Positions 36,763-49,078 of a stretch of 64,000 bases of DNA are shown in pieces. Under the pieces are notes generated by a model. The model worked only from the letters and a program-made list of their open reading frames with translations, did no database searches and was not told where the DNA came from. The DNA is from Xanthobacteraceae bacterium (GTDB lineage Bacteria > Pseudomonadota > Alphaproteobacteria > Rhizobiales > Xanthobacteraceae). The stretch's first letter is position 1; every line of letters starts with the position of its first letter. The stretch is from the NCBI GenBank assembly GCA_024508855.1, contig JANINJ010000006.1:322378-386377 (forward strand). The letters run 5' to 3'. A program made the translations under genes and the position numbers.

Positions 36763-37899
36763 TTATCCGACACTGCCCCGAGTACCGAAGAAGTCTTTGA
36801 CCTTAGTAAAGAAACCCGCTGCCTCCGGCTGGGTTGCACCGGACGATAGCTTTTCGAACTCTGCCAGCAGTTCCTGTTGTTTTTTTGTCAGGTTCTGTGG
36901 CGTTTCGACCACAACTTGAACGTACATGTCGCCGGTCTGACGAGAACGCAATACTGGCATGCCTTTGCCTGCGATCCGGAAGCGACGGCTGGATTGCGTG
37001 CCGGATGGCACCTTCACCTTGGCCTTGCCCTTGTCGATGGTCGGAACCTCGAACTCTCCGCCCAGCGCGGCAGTCACCATCGAGATCGGCACGCGACAAT
37101 GCAGGTCCGCACCATCGCGCTGGAAGAACTGATGCGTCGCCAGCGACAGGAAAATGTAGAGATCGCCCGCAGGTCCGCCGCGAATACCGGCCTCGCCTTC
37201 GCCGGCCAGCCGTATCCGGGTGCCGTCCTCGACGCCCTGCGGAATGTTGACCGACAACGTGCGCTCGCGCGTCACGCGGCCTTGTCCCGCGCATGACGGA
37301 CAAGGATCCTCGATCATCTGACCGCGGCCCTGGCAACCGGGGCACGTCCGCTCCAGCGTGAAGAATCCCTGCGCCTGCCGCACGCGTCCGGCACCGCCGC
37401 ACATCGAGCAGGTCTTCGGCTTGGTGCCGGCCTTGGCGCCGGTGCCCGAACAGGATTCGCAGGTGACTGATACCGGAATCTCGATCTGCGCGGTCTTGCC
37501 GCCGAATGCTTCCTCGAGCGTGATTTCCATGTTGTAGCGCAGATCGGCGCCGCGCTCGCGGCCACCGCCGCGCCCGCGCTGGCCCGCCATGCCAAACAGG
37601 TCTTCGAAAATATCGGAGAACGATGATGCGAAGCCCGCACCGAATCCCGGGCCGCCACCACCCGCGCCCTGCTCGAAGGCGGCATGGCCGAAGCGATCGT
37701 AGGCGGCGCGCTTGTCGCCGTCCTTGAGGACTTCGTAGGCTTCGTTGATTTCCTTGAAACGAACTTCGCTGGACTTGTCGCCCGGATTGCGATCCGGATG
37801 CCACTTCATCGCCAGCTTGCGGAACGCCGACTTCAGTCCGGCATCGTTGACCGTGCGTTCGACTTCGAGAGTTTCGTAATAGCAGCGCTTGGCGGACAT
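36763..37899 (-). CDS. dnaJ: chaperone DnaJ (Hsp40)
   Basis: 378 residues in the full type I layout: J-domain with H-P-D (about residues 34-36), a Gly/Phe-rich linker (about 75-95), a zinc-finger with four CxxCxGxG repeats ([32 protein letters not shown]) and the C-terminal substrate domains. It stimulates DnaK ATPase. It lies 132 bp downstream of dnaK with a hairpin in the gap. Confidence 0.97.
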   Translation of the reverse strand: MSAKRCYYETLEVERTVNDAGLKSAFRKLAMKWHPDRNPGDKSSEVRFKEINEAYEVLKDGDKRAAYDRFGHAAFEQGAGGGGPGFGAGFASSFSDIFEDLFGMAGQRGRGGGRERGADLRYNMEITLEEAFGGKTAQIEIPVSVTCESCSGTGAKAGTKPKTCSMCGGAGRVRQAQGFFTLERTCPGCQGRGQMIEDPCPSCAGQGRVTRERTLSVNIPQGVEDGTRIRLAGEGEAGIRGGPAGDLYIFLSLATHQFFQRDGADLHCRVPISMVTAALGGEFEVPTIDKGKAKVKVPSGTQSSRRFRIAGKGMPVLRSRQTGDMYVQVVVETPQNLTKKQQELLAEFEKLSSGATQPEAAGFFTKVKDFFGTRGSVG

Positions 37900-37962
37900 C
37901 AGACGCTCCCGCAGAAAATGCCGGAGCGAGATCGGCCAGAGACGGACTCTCGCGGAAGGAAT

Positions 37963-37985
37963 GTCCCCGGATCAAGCCCGGGGAC
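37963..37985. repeat. hairpin in the dnaK-dnaJ gap
   Basis: GTCCCCGG-atcaagc-CCGGGGAC, an 8-bp perfect stem. Related to the palindromic repeat arms elsewhere in the window. It may reduce read-through from dnaK to dnaJ or stabilise the dnaK mRNA. Confidence 0.5.
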
Positions 37986-38031
37986 ACCGATCATGCGTCG
38001 TTCGAAAGGCATGACGACCGAACCTCAGTCA

Positions 38032-39933
<1,902 letters not shown>

Positions 39934-40032
39934 GATCCTCATATCCTTCTTGCTGCGGCAGGTTGGCTTGGGCCCTGACGGCGCTCCGATCCAAACCCCC
40001 ATACGAATAATCGCGATATTGCGGTGGTGAGC

Positions 40033-40063
40033 CTCATATAGGAGGGGGGGTGGGGCCTGCAAG
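40033..40063 (-). promoter_or_regulatory. RpoH (sigma-32) heat-shock promoter of dnaK
   Basis: On the minus strand CTTG (40063-40060), a 17-bp spacer and CCTATATGAG (40042-40033). This matches the alphaproteobacterial sigma-32 consensus CTTG-N17-CYTATNTNNG at every fixed base. It gives a dnaK leader of about 95 bases. The remaining DNA between dnaK and the next gene (to 40288) shows no other feature. Confidence 0.8.
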
Positions 40064-40288
40064 GACCGGACGCAACCTTGTCTCGCGAAAACCGTTGGCT
40101 ACGAAAGATAAACTCCCGGCCATCGCGCTTCACGAACCGGCGACACGGCCCGGCCCCTGTCGCGCTTCAGGACAAAACCCTTTAAACCGGCTGCGGCCGT
40201 GGAAAAACGGCCTTGGAAAAACCGCCTTGGCAAAAGTGCCGCGGCACTCGACCATTGAACTGCCTCAATGCGAACCCAGACGAATCCC

Positions 40289-41227
40289 ATGAAACAGCTC
40301 GCCCGCCTCCTTATCGTTGCCTTGCTTCCGGTGATCGCCAGCCCGGCTTCTGCCGCCGATGCCGTCTATCCGTCCGGTGTCCGGGTCGGCCTGGTCCCGC
40401 TCGTCGGCCTCGCGCCAGCCAAGGCATTCGTCGGGTTCGAGACCGAGGATCATGGCGTCAAGGTGCTGGTCACGGAACTGCCGGCAGCGGCCTATACCGA
40501 GGTCGAGAATGCCTTCAAGGCGGGCGCGCCGACCGGGAATGTGCCCAAGCCGGAGACGATCGAAACGGCGGTCGGCAAGGCTTACTACACCATCGAAAAT
40601 GGCAAGGTCGGCCCCGATGCCGTACGCCGCTACTCCATGATCCTGCCGGGCGGGACATTTTCGGGCTTCGTTGCGGTTCAGGTCCCGGAAAATGCCTCCA
40701 AGATCTATACCGACGATGCGGTGAGGCAGATGTTCTCCTCCGCCGTGATCCGCAAGGAAGTCCCCGTCGCCGAACAACTGGGTTTGCTGCCGTTCAAGCC
40801 GACCGTGCTCGGCGACTTCAAGGCGGTGCGGACGCTCGCGCCCGGCGCAGCCGTGATGTTTGCCGACGGCAACGAGGAAACGGGCATCGAAGCCGCCCCC
40901 TTCATGGTGCTCGGCCTGATTCCCTCCGTTCCGGACAAGCCGGACGACCGCGCGCGTTTCGCGCAGCAGGCCGCGGGCATGATCCCCGGATTGCGGGAAA
41001 TGCGGGTCACCGTTTCCGAGCCGATCCGGATCGATGGCGCACCGGGTTTCGAAACCCGGATCGATGCCATCAGCGGCAAGAGCAATACACCGGTCACCGT
41101 GGTCCAGTGGCTTCGCTTCGGCGGAGGCACTACCGCGATCCGCGTGATCGGCAGTGCGCCGCGCGACCAGTGGGAGCAGGCATTCCCGCGCTTCCGCGCC
41201 GTACGTGACGGGATCGAATCCCGCTGA
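40289..41227 (+). CDS. exported protein of unknown function
   Basis: 312 residues with a Sec signal peptide (M-K-Q-L-A-R-L-L-I-V-A-L-L-P-V-I-A, cleavage near A-S-A-A-D). ATG 40268 in frame would add seven residues. The mature part has no motif I recognise; homologues of similar layout occur as hypothetical periplasmic proteins in Bradyrhizobium relatives. The next gene on the same strand is an exported nicotinamidase 89 bp away. Confidence 0.75.
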   Translation: MKQLARLLIVALLPVIASPASAADAVYPSGVRVGLVPLVGLAPAKAFVGFETEDHGVKVLVTELPAAAYTEVENAFKAGAPTGNVPKPETIETAVGKAYYTIENGKVGPDAVRRYSMILPGGTFSGFVAVQVPENASKIYTDDAVRQMFSSAVIRKEVPVAEQLGLLPFKPTVLGDFKAVRTLAPGAAVMFADGNEETGIEAAPFMVLGLIPSVPDKPDDRARFAQQAAGMIPGLREMRVTVSEPIRIDGAPGFETRIDAISGKSNTPVTVVQWLRFGGGTTAIRVIGSAPRDQWEQAFPRFRAVRDGIESR

Positions 41228-41316
41228 CGCGAGGCTGCGCGGCGGCTTCGTCGCCGGCTTTACCTTTCGGCGATGACCTGATTTGCTCTGCCCGTCCTAT
41301 TGCAGGAGGCCGAGCC

Positions 41317-42030
41317 ATGAACAGACGGCAGATCCTTGAGACCATCGGAATATCCGCGATCGCCGGACTGATGCCAGCGGCGGCGCGGGCTGCGGACAAG
41401 ATTGCCATCGACGACAAGTCCGTCCTTCTCGTGATCGACGTGCAAAACTGTTTCCTGCCCGGCGGAAGCCTCGCGGTGAAGGACGGCGACCAGGTCGTGC
41501 CCGTCATCAACCGCATCGCCAAGGGCTTCGCCAACGTCGTGATGACGCAGGACTGGCACACTGCAGGCCACGTCTCTTTCGCATCGAGCCATCCCGGCAA
41601 GAAGCCGTTCGAGGTGATCGATCTCAGCTACGGCAAACAGGTGCTGTGGCCGGATCATTGCGTGCAGGGAACGGAGGGCGCGGCGCTCTCGAAAGACCTG
41701 AGCATTCCGCAGGCCGAATTGATCCTGCGCAAAGGCTTTCACAAGGACGTCGACAGCTATTCGGCCTTCACCGAGGCCGACGGCAAAACCTCCACGGGTC
41801 TCGCCAAATATCTCGAAGCGCGAGGGCTGCGGCGCGTCTTCGTTGCCGGATTAGCCACCGACTTCTGCGTCGCCTGGAGTGCGCTCGATGCGCGCAAGGC
41901 CGGTTTAGAAACCTATGTGGTCGAAGATGCCTGCCGCGGTATCGACACGCAGGGATCGCTGGCGAAGGCCTGGGCCGACATGGACAAAGCCGGCGTCAAA
42001 CGAATTCAGTCCAGCGATCTTGCGGTCTGA
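41317..42030 (+). CDS. pncA: exported nicotinamidase (PncA-like)
   Basis: 237 residues of the isochorismatase-fold nicotinamidase family that converts nicotinamide to nicotinate in NAD recycling. Catalytic triad: Asp in V-I-D-V-Q-N-C-F, Lys in G-F-H-K-D-V-D and Cys in A-T-D-F-C-V; metal ligands D-W-H and H-P lie between. Unusually it opens with a signal peptide (M-N-R-R-Q-I-L-E-T-I-G-I-S..., ending A-A-R-A-A-D), twin-arginine in form, where Escherichia coli PncA is cytoplasmic. AGGAGG ribosome site. Convergent with grpE (13-bp gap). Confidence 0.93.
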   Translation: MNRRQILETIGISAIAGLMPAAARAADKIAIDDKSVLLVIDVQNCFLPGGSLAVKDGDQVVPVINRIAKGFANVVMTQDWHTAGHVSFASSHPGKKPFEVIDLSYGKQVLWPDHCVQGTEGAALSKDLSIPQAELILRKGFHKDVDSYSAFTEADGKTSTGLAKYLEARGLRRVFVAGLATDFCVAWSALDARKAGLETYVVEDACRGIDTQGSLAKAWADMDKAGVKRIQSSDLAV

Positions 42031-42043
42031 CCGATTGCCTTGA

Positions 42044-42640
42044 TTATTCGGTGGCGGCGGTTTTGGCGCCGCCCTTCGAGACGCCGACCAGCGCCGGTCG
42101 CAGGATGCGATCACCGATCATGTAGCCGGCCTGCACGACCTGAACCACGGTGCCCGACGGCACCGACGGATCCGGTACTTCGTACATCGCCTGCTGGAAA
42201 TTCGGGTCGAACTTTTCGCCCGACGGATCGAATTTCTTGACGCCGTTCTTCTCGAGCGTGTTGAGCAGCGAGCGCTCCGTAAGCTCGACGCCTTCGATCA
42301 GCGCCTTGAGGCCCGGATCGGCCGCATCTCGCGCTTCCGCGGGCACCGCATCGAGCGCACGCTGCAGATTGTCGGCGATGTCGAGCACGTCGCGGGCAAA
42401 GCCGGTGATGCCATAGGAGCGCGCGTCCGCCACTTCGCGCGCGGTCCGCTTGCGCAGGTTTTCCATTTCGGCCAGCGTGCGCAGCATCTTGTCGCGCGCT
42501 TCCGCGGCTTCCTTGGCAAGCGCTTCAGCCGACCCTTCCTCCGGATCGTCCGGCATGATGTAGGGCTTGGAAACTACCGGCTCGGCATCCTGCGCGGATT
42601 TCTCCGGATTGTCCTTTTGCCCGTTGGGATCGCTCATCAC
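42044..42640 (-). CDS. grpE: nucleotide exchange factor GrpE
   Basis: 198 residues. Acidic N-terminus, a long coiled coil (about 50-95, [16 protein letters not shown]) and the C-terminal beta-domain with [16 protein letters not shown]. It releases ADP from DnaK. It is 93 bp downstream of hrcA, and the gap carries a partial heat-shock promoter match. Confidence 0.97.
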   Translation of the reverse strand: MMSDPNGQKDNPEKSAQDAEPVVSKPYIMPDDPEEGSAEALAKEAAEARDKMLRTLAEMENLRKRTAREVADARSYGITGFARDVLDIADNLQRALDAVPAEARDAADPGLKALIEGVELTERSLLNTLEKNGVKKFDPSGEKFDPNFQQAMYEVPDPSVPSGTVVQVVQAGYMIGDRILRPALVGVSKGGAKTAATE

Positions 42641-42688
42641 ACTGCTTTCTCGAAAGTCGTCGCTGATAATTGTGGGGGTGCTGGGCGG

Positions 42689-42717
42689 GATATCGTGCTT
42701 TCGGCGCGAAAATCAAG
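42689..42717 (-). promoter_or_regulatory. possible heat-shock promoter of grpE
   Basis: CTTGAT (42717-42712) followed after about 15-17 bp by ACGATATC (42696-42689). The -35 fits sigma-32, but the -10 is a weak match (C-G-A-T-A-T rather than C-Y-T-A-T-N-T). Confidence 0.3.
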
Positions 42718-42733
42718 CTTGAAAAGGTGATCC

Positions 42734-43822
42734 TCAGCCGCCGAGCATGCGGCTGACGATGCGCGCGGCATAATCCACCATCGGGATGACGCGGGCATAA
42801 TTCAGCCGTGTCGGACCGATTACGCCCAGCACGCCGACGATATGGCCTGCGCCATCGTTATAGGGCGCAATGATCGTGGACGAACCCGACAACGAAAACA
42901 GCTTGTTTTCCGATCCGATGAAAATCCGCACGCCGTCGGCGCGTTCCGCGCGGCCGAGCAGATCGATGACGCCGCGCTTGGTTTCAAGGTCGTCGAACAG
43001 CAACCGCACCCGCTCGAGATCTTCCAGCGCGTGAAGGTCTTCCAGCAGATTGGCGTGACCGCGAACGATCAACTGGCGGTCCTCGCCGGCGCCGCCGGAC
43101 CAGCTCGCAAGGCCGGCCGCGATGATCTTCTGCGTCAGCTGATCCAGTTCGGTGCGGCTTTGGGTCAGCGCGGTTTCGAGTTCCAGCCGGGCTTCGGCCA
43201 GCGTGCGGCCGCGAATCCGCGCGTTGAGAAAATTCGAAGCCTCGGTCAATGCCGACGACGGGATTCCGGGCGGCAATTCCAGCACGCGGTTCTCGACCTG
43301 CCCATCCTCGGCGACCAGCACCACCAGGGCACGTTCCGGCTCGAGCCGGACGAATTCGATGTGTTTCAGCCGGACGTTGGATTTGGCCGTCAATACCACC
43401 GCAGCCGCGCGGGTCAGTCCCGACAGTCGGGTCAAGGCCTCGCCGAGCGCGGCCTCAACCGTCTGCGCCTTGCCGACCGAGGCCAGTTGGGTCTGGATCG
43501 ACTGACGTTCGGGTTCCGAGAGATCGCCGACCTGCATCAGCGCATCGACGAAGAATCGCAATCCCAATTCAGTCGGTAATCGCCCGGCAGACGTATGCGG
43601 CGCGTAGATCAGGCCAAGCTGTTCTAGATCCGACATCACGTTGCGCACCGATGCCGGCGACAGCGGCACGGTGATCAGGCGCGAGATGTTGCGGGAGCCG
43701 ACCGGCTCGCCGGTGGCGAGATAGCTTTCGACAATTTGACGAAAGATTTCCCGCGAGCGCTCGTTGAGCTGAGCGAGCCCGGCATGGGGGGCGATCAGGC
43801 CGATCGGATCGTGATGGGCCAC
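42734..43822 (-). CDS. hrcA: heat-inducible repressor HrcA
   Basis: 362 residues from GTG 43822, with AAGGAG upstream. N-terminal winged helix (about 18-85, [14 protein letters not shown]) and C-terminal sensor domains ([13 protein letters not shown]). In many bacteria HrcA represses groESL via CIRCE elements; no CIRCE is visible in this window, so its targets lie elsewhere. Divergent from rph. Confidence 0.96.
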   Translation of the reverse strand: MAHHDPIGLIAPHAGLAQLNERSREIFRQIVESYLATGEPVGSRNISRLITVPLSPASVRNVMSDLEQLGLIYAPHTSAGRLPTELGLRFFVDALMQVGDLSEPERQSIQTQLASVGKAQTVEAALGEALTRLSGLTRAAAVVLTAKSNVRLKHIEFVRLEPERALVVLVAEDGQVENRVLELPPGIPSSALTEASNFLNARIRGRTLAEARLELETALTQSRTELDQLTQKIIAAGLASWSGGAGEDRQLIVRGHANLLEDLHALEDLERVRLLFDDLETKRGVIDLLGRAERADGVRIFIGSENKLFSLSGSSTIIAPYNDGAGHIVGVLGVIGPTRLNYARVIPMVDYAARIVSRMLGG

Positions 43823-43980
43823 GGGTTACTCCTTGGTGACGCAGCCTAATCTGTCCATCTTGAGCCTCCGTTACAAGCAGGCATTGAACAGGCGTAGCCC
43901 AAGGCCCTTGCCGCTGCCGCCCGCCGCACCTAAAAGCACCCGCGAGACGAAGCCCTTTCCCGAATCGCAGGAGAATACAC

Positions 43981-44703
43981 ATGCGGCCAAGCCGACGTGC
44001 GCCGGACGAATTGCGGCCGGTTTCGCTGGAACGCGGTGTGGTCAAATACGCCGAGGGTTCCTGCCTGGTGAAATTCGGCGACACCCATGTGCTCGTCACC
44101 GCGACACTCGAAGAGCGCCTGCCGCCGTGGCTCAAGGGCCAGGGCCGGGGCTGGGTGACTGCGGAATACGGCATGCTGCCGCGCGCCACGCTGGAACGTA
44201 CCCGTCGCGAGGCATCCGCCGGCAAGCAGAACGGCCGCACGGTGGAGATCCAGCGCCTGATCGGCCGCTCGCTGCGCGCGACGCTCGACCTCGAAGCGCT
44301 GGGCGAGCGCCAGATCACGGTCGACTGCGACGTGCTGCAGGCCGACGGCGGCACCCGCACCGCCTCGATCACCGGCGCATGGGTGGCGCTGGCCGATTGC
44401 ATCGGCTGGATGAAGAGCCGCAACATGTTCAAGAATGGCGGCGGCAACGTGCTGCGCGACAACGTCGCCGCAATCTCCTGCGGCATCTACAACGGCACAC
44501 CGGTGCTCGATCTCGACTATGCGGAAGACTCGGAAGCCGAAACCGACGCCAATTTCGTCATGACCGGTGACGGCCGCATCATCGAAGTGCAGGGCACCGC
44601 CGAGAAGACTCCGTTTTCGCAGGATGAATTCCTCGCACTGATGGCCTTGGCGCGCAAAGGCGTCACACGGCTGGTCGACCTCCAGAAGATGGCGGTGACT
44701 TGA
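43981..44703 (+). CDS. rph: ribonuclease PH
   Basis: 240 residues; phosphorolytic 3'-to-5' exonuclease trimming tRNA 3' ends. The [11 protein letters not shown] start, [12 protein letters not shown] and the phosphate-binding [11 protein letters not shown] motif are all intact. Normal length. It starts a rightward unit with rdgB and hemW. Good ribosome site (AGGAG). Confidence 0.98.
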   Translation: MRPSRRAPDELRPVSLERGVVKYAEGSCLVKFGDTHVLVTATLEERLPPWLKGQGRGWVTAEYGMLPRATLERTRREASAGKQNGRTVEIQRLIGRSLRATLDLEALGERQITVDCDVLQADGGTRTASITGAWVALADCIGWMKSRNMFKNGGGNVLRDNVAAISCGIYNGTPVLDLDYAEDSEAETDANFVMTGDGRIIEVQGTAEKTPFSQDEFLALMALARKGVTRLVDLQKMAVT

Positions 44704-44749
44704 TCGACGGCGATATTTCGCCGCTGGTCGCGTTGACGTAGGATTACGC

Positions 44750-45385
44750 ATGCATCGGCGAATCACCGGCAAACTTGTCATCGCGACCCACAATCCCGGC
44801 AAACTTGTCGAGATGCGTGAGCTGCTGGCGCCCTATGGCATCGAAGCAGTGTCGGCAGGCGAACTCGGCCTCGGCGAGCCGGACGAAACCGGCGACACCT
44901 TTCAAAGCAACGCGCGAATCAAGGCGATTGCCGCGGCCGACGCGGCGAAGCTTCCCGCCTTTGCCGATGATTCGGGACTGGCCGTCGATGCGCTCGACGG
45001 TGCGCCCGGTATCTATTCGGCACGCTGGGCCGGTGCGAGCAAGGATTTCAAGGCCGCGATGACGCAGATCGAGCGTCTGCTGCAGGAGCGCGGCGCGACG
45101 ACGCCGGACAAACGCGGTGCGCATTTCGTGTCCGCGCTGTGCGTCGCATGGCCGGACGGACACCTCGAAGAAGTCGAAGCGACCGCCGACGGCACGCTGG
45201 TCTGGCCGCCGCGTGGCACCGCAGGCTTCGGTTACGATCCGGCTTTCCTGCCCGATGGCCATACGCGCACCTTCGGCGAGATGACCAGCATCGAGAAACA
45301 CGGCCTGCCGCCGCTCGGACTCGGGCTATCGCATCGCGCCCGTGCCTTCGTCAAACTCGCGGAGATCTGTCTTGAGCCGCGCTGA
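44750..45385 (+). CDS. rdgB: XTP/dITP (non-canonical purine NTP) pyrophosphatase
   Basis: 211 residues. I-A-T-H-N-P-G-K-L is the Ham1/RdgB substrate loop; [10 protein letters not shown] carries the metal-binding acids; G-F-G-Y-D-P-A-F is the base-recognition segment. It hydrolyses ITP and XTP to clean the nucleotide pool. The 3' end overlaps the next gene's start by 14 bp. Confidence 0.97.
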   Translation: MHRRITGKLVIATHNPGKLVEMRELLAPYGIEAVSAGELGLGEPDETGDTFQSNARIKAIAAADAAKLPAFADDSGLAVDALDGAPGIYSARWAGASKDFKAAMTQIERLLQERGATTPDKRGAHFVSALCVAWPDGHLEEVEATADGTLVWPPRGTAGFGYDPAFLPDGHTRTFGEMTSIEKHGLPPLGLGLSHRARAFVKLAEICLEPR

Positions 45386-46532
45386 CGCAAACGATGCCTT
45401 CGGCGTCTACATTCACTGGCCGTTCTGCCTGTCGAAGTGCCCGTATTGCGATTTCAACAGTCACGTCCGGCATACGCCGATCGACGAAGAGCGTTACGTG
45501 CGCGCCTTCGCCCGCGAGATCGAAACCACCGCCGCGCGCACACCGGGACGCGAGGTCACCTCGATCTTCCTCGGCGGCGGCACGCCGTCGCTGATGAAGC
45601 CGCAAACCGTCGGCGGGATTCTCGACGCCATCGGCAGGCACTGGCGTGTCGCGCCCGATGTCGAGGTAACGCTGGAAGCAAATCCGACCAGCGTGGAGGC
45701 CACGCGCTTCCACGGCTATCGCGCAGCCGGCGTCAACCGCGTGTCGCTTGGCGTGCAGGCGCTCGACGATGCATCGCTGAAAGCCCTGGGCCGCCTGCAT
45801 ACTGCGCGCGAAGCGCTCGATGCCGTCGCCATCGCGCGCGGCGCATTCGATCGCTACTCCTTCGACCTGATCTACGCGCGGCCCGACCAGACGCCGCAGA
45901 TGTGGGCCGACGAGTTGAAGCTCGCGATTTCGGAGGCCGCCGAACACCTGTCGCTCTATCAGCTCACCATCGAGGAAGGCACGCCGTTCTTCGGCCTGCA
46001 TGCGGCGGGCAAGCTGAAGACACCGGATGAACCCACGGCACGCGCGCTCTACGACGTGACGCAGGACGTCTGCGCGCAGCTCGGACTGCCCGCGTACGAA
46101 ATTTCCAATCACGCGCGACCGGGCGCGGAGTGCAAACACAACCTGGTCTACTGGCGCGGGCAGGAATATGCCGGCATCGGACCCGGTGCGCATGCGCGCC
46201 TCGACATTGACGGTTTTCGCCATGCGCTGGCCACCGAGCGGCGCCCGGAAGCGTGGCTGATGCGCGTCGAGGCGAACGGCCATGGCGTCACCACCGACGA
46301 TCTGCTCAACAGCGAAGAGCGCGCCGACGAATTCCTGCTGATGGGCTTGCGGCTTGCGGAAGGCATCGATCCGCGCCGCTATGCGGCGCTGTCCGGCCGT
46401 CAACTCGATCCCGGCCGCATCACCATCCTGCGCGAGGAAGGTGCGATCACCATCGACGCCAACGGAAGATTGCGCGTCACCCGTTCAGGCTTTCCGGTGC
46501 TCGATGCGGTGGTCGCGGACCTCGCGGCCTAA
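45372..46532 (+). CDS. hemW: heme chaperone HemW (radical SAM)
   Basis: 386 residues from a TTG start at 45372, chosen because GGAG lies 8 bases upstream; a GTG at 45342 is alternative. Radical SAM cluster motif C-L-S-K-C-P-Y-C and G-G-G-T-P-S are present. The C-x3-C-x2-C lacks the extra cysteine of HemN coproporphyrinogen dehydrogenase, so this is HemW, which transfers heme to target proteins. Overlap with rdgB indicates coupled expression. Confidence 0.93.
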   Translation: MSRADANDAFGVYIHWPFCLSKCPYCDFNSHVRHTPIDEERYVRAFAREIETTAARTPGREVTSIFLGGGTPSLMKPQTVGGILDAIGRHWRVAPDVEVTLEANPTSVEATRFHGYRAAGVNRVSLGVQALDDASLKALGRLHTAREALDAVAIARGAFDRYSFDLIYARPDQTPQMWADELKLAISEAAEHLSLYQLTIEEGTPFFGLHAAGKLKTPDEPTARALYDVTQDVCAQLGLPAYEISNHARPGAECKHNLVYWRGQEYAGIGPGAHARLDIDGFRHALATERRPEAWLMRVEANGHGVTTDDLLNSEERADEFLLMGLRLAEGIDPRRYAALSGRQLDPGRITILREEGAITIDANGRLRVTRSGFPVLDAVVADLAA

Positions 46533-46540
46533 AAACAAGC

Positions 46541-47746
46541 TTAGGCGCCAAAACTCTTGGGCGAACCGGCCACCGGCTGGCCGCCGCCCGACGCGACCCG
46601 CATCACCGCGAGCCCGCGCTGATTGGTGCCGTCGGAGCGGAAGCGGAACAGGCCGTCGATGCCGGCAAAGCCCGATGGATTGGTCAGCACATCCGCAGAG
46701 AATCGTTGACCGCCCTGCGTGCGCGCCAATGCCGCCACGAGCGCCACCGCATCATAGGCCAGCGTCGCGGTACGTACCGGCTGCGCGCCATACTTAGAGC
46801 TGTAGCGGCCCGAGAAAGCGCGGAAGCCGGACGGATCTGGCGCCGCGTAAAGACCGCCGTGCATGGTGGCACTGTTGAACACACGCGGACTGTCCCACAG
46901 GCCGGTCCCGAGCAGTTGTACGCGCTTGAGATTGGCGCCTGCCGTGGTGAGGGCATCCGCAACGCCGACCACCGTGTCGCCGTCGTCGGCAAGAAACAAC
47001 GCGTCCGCACTGCCGAGCGCCTGCGCCACGTTGCGTACCGGACCGGAGCGATCGGCACCGTACTTTTCGAACACGACGACCCGGCCACCTTTTCGCGCAA
47101 CTTCCTGCTTGAACGCCGCTTCGACCACGCTGCCATAGGCGTTGTCGGGCAGCAGCGCCGCATAGGAACGCTTCCCGGTGCTTCCTGCGTAATCGATGAT
47201 GCGGACCACATCCGATTCCGGCAGGAAGCTGAGCAGGTAGACGCCCCGCCCGGCGACGCTGGAATCGGTCGAGAACGCGATCATCGGAATGCCGCGCGTT
47301 CGCGTCAGTTGCGCCGCCGCCGGCACCGACAGCGCAAACAGCGGCCCGAGGATGATTTCCGCGCCCTCGTCCAGCGCCTGCTGGGTTCCCTGCTGGGCCC
47401 CCTGTGCCGTGCCGTTGTCGTCCTTGATCAGCAACTGGATGTTCGGATTCTGGAATTCGGCCAGTGCCATTTCGGCGGCGTTCTTCATCGATTGCGCCGC
47501 AACGCCGGCGTTGCCGGAAGCCGACAGCGGCAGAATCAATCCGACCTTGACCTGACCGGTTCCTACCGCCTGCGGCTGCTGGGCGGGCCCCGCAGGCTTG
47601 TCGCCTCCGTTCGACGCGAATGGATTGGTCAGCGCCGACTGCACGCCGGCGCAGGCGCCGAGCAGAGGGGCGCCAAGGATCAAGCCAACGGCAGCCCGCC
47701 GCGTGGCTCCCGAGTTCGGGATTTTCGGATCGATCGGGCCCACCAT
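46541..47746 (-). CDS. LpoA-like lipoprotein (penicillin-binding-protein activator)
   Basis: 401 residues from ATG 47746 (GGAAG ribosome site). Lipoprotein signal with lipobox L-G-A-C at about residue 34. The rest is a type I periplasmic-binding fold (V-G-L-I-L-P-L-S-A-S-G-N and A-A-L-L-P-D-N-A-Y-G). In alphaproteobacteria this family is annotated as penicillin-binding-protein activator LpoA-like; partner PBP not shown. Divergent from rsmI across two long hairpins. Confidence 0.85.
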   Translation of the reverse strand: MVGPIDPKIPNSGATRRAAVGLILGAPLLGACAGVQSALTNPFASNGGDKPAGPAQQPQAVGTGQVKVGLILPLSASGNAGVAAQSMKNAAEMALAEFQNPNIQLLIKDDNGTAQGAQQGTQQALDEGAEIILGPLFALSVPAAAQLTRTRGIPMIAFSTDSSVAGRGVYLLSFLPESDVVRIIDYAGSTGKRSYAALLPDNAYGSVVEAAFKQEVARKGGRVVVFEKYGADRSGPVRNVAQALGSADALFLADDGDTVVGVADALTTAGANLKRVQLLGTGLWDSPRVFNSATMHGGLYAAPDPSGFRAFSGRYSSKYGAQPVRTATLAYDAVALVAALARTQGGQRFSADVLTNPSGFAGIDGLFRFRSDGTNQRGLAVMRVASGGGQPVAGSPKSFGA

Positions 47747-47941
47747 GGTATTTCTTCCGTTAACCGACCCAGACCGATCCGGCATTGCCAGCGACCGATC
47801 TGGAGCGGGGATTAAGGCATATTGTCGGCGAATAGTTAACCGGAACAAAAGCTTTAGCCTCGTCTGCGGACGCCGTATGCGGCTTTTCAATCACAGTCGG
47901 CAGGGGAGTGCAAAAGCGGTATCCACGTCACCTCATGATCC

Positions 47942-48022
47942 TCTAGTGGAGCGGATTTGACATTCGCTACCCACCTTGCCGCGAGTCCGGGAAGCGAATG
48001 TCAAATCCAAAGCTCCACTAGA
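47942..48022. repeat. hairpin element 1 with CTAGTGG ends
   Basis: TCTAGTGGAGC...GGATTTGACATTCGCT pairs with AGCGAATGTCAAATCC...GCTCCACTAGA: about 26 bp of stem with a 3-base bulge and a 24-base loop. First of two adjacent elements in the 375-bp lpoA-rsmI gap. Confidence 0.8.
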
Positions 48023-48034
48023 AGTCTATATTTG

Positions 48035-48111
48035 CTAGTGGTCCTATAGATTCTAACATTTGCGCAGGTACACGCTGAAACGGGACGCAAATGTTAGAAT
48101 CAGACCACTAG
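48035..48111. repeat. hairpin element 2 with CTAGTGG ends
   Basis: CTAGTGGTC...GATTCTAACATTTGCG pairs with CGCAAATGTTAGAATC...GACCACTAG around a loop of about 20 bases. Same outer 7 bp as element 1 but a different body. It ends 10 bp before the rsmI ATG, so it would form the mRNA leader or overlap its promoter. No transposase or target-site duplication is seen. Confidence 0.8.
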
Positions 48112-48121
48112 ATTGCAGGTC

Positions 48122-49078
48122 ATGCGCGCAAAACCCGACCTTTCTCGTGTCGCAACAGCCTCTGCGGACCCCACCTCCCGTACTTTCGCCATCGCCGGGC
48201 AGACGCTGACGGCGCCAAAGGCGGATCCGGGTCTCTATCTGGTTGCGACTCCGATCGGGAACCTTGGCGATATCACCCTGCGCGCGCTGGAGACCCTCGC
48301 CGGCGTCGATATCATTGCCTGCGAGGATACCCGTGTGTCCCGCCGGCTGACCGAACGCTTCGGCATTTCAGCGAGCCTCACGCCCTATCACGAACACAAC
48401 GCCGCGGTGGCACGGCCGAAAATTCTCGACCGTCTGGCACAGGGCGGGAGCGTTGCGCTGGTATCCGATGCCGGCACGCCGCTGATTTCCGATCCCGGAT
48501 TCAAGCTGGTGCGCGAAGCCTGCGCTGCCGGCCATACGGTGATCGCGCTGCCCGGTGCGTCTTCGGTGCTGACCGCGCTCGCGGTGGCGGCGCTGCCCAC
48601 CGACCGGTTTTTCTTCGAGGGATTCCTGCCGTCGAAACAAGCGGCGCGGCGCGCACGGCTTGGCGAACTGTCCCGCATCGAAGGGACGCTGGTGATATTC
48701 GAATCCGGCAATCGCGTGCAGGACACGCTCGCCGATCTCGCTACGATCATGGGCGAGCGCGACGGCGCGATCTGTCGCGAATTAACCAAACTGCATGAGG
48801 AAATCCTGCGCGGACCGCTCAAGCTCCTCGCGCAAAACGCCGACGATCTCGAGACGCGCGGCGAATTCGTGCTGGTGGTCGGGCCGCCTGCGGCACACGC
48901 GCAGGTCATGACTCCGGGCGAACTGGACGCGGTGCTGCGATCATCGCTCGACAGCGGCAGCGTCAAGGATGCCGTGGCCTATGCCGTCGAAATTTCCGGA
49001 CGGCCGCGCCGCGAGGTTTATGCACGCGCGCTCGAACTCGCCAGGCAAACCCATGCGGGCGATCATGAAGAAGATTGA
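48122..49078 (+). CDS. rsmI: 16S rRNA (cytidine1402-2'-O)-methyltransferase
   Basis: 318 residues from ATG 48122; TTG 48113 is an alternative. SAM-dependent tetrapyrrole-methylase fold: [20 protein letters not shown] and [13 protein letters not shown] signatures. It methylates 16S rRNA C1402. The next gene (yraN) overlaps its end by 14 bp, and gshB follows, a conserved order. Confidence 0.97.
   Translation: MRAKPDLSRVATASADPTSRTFAIAGQTLTAPKADPGLYLVATPIGNLGDITLRALETLAGVDIIACEDTRVSRRLTERFGISASLTPYHEHNAAVARPKILDRLAQGGSVALVSDAGTPLISDPGFKLVREACAAGHTVIALPGASSVLTALAVAALPTDRFFFEGFLPSKQAARRARLGELSRIEGTLVIFESGNRVQDTLADLATIMGERDGAICRELTKLHEEILRGPLKLLAQNADDLETRGEFVLVVGPPAAHAQVMTPGELDAVLRSSLDSGSVKDAVAYAVEISGRPRREVYARALELARQTHAGDHEED

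Noticed and set aside
43823..43980. CIRCE element before hrcA or rph
   Set aside because: No TTAGCACTC-N9-GAGTGCTAA like repeat is present in the gap.
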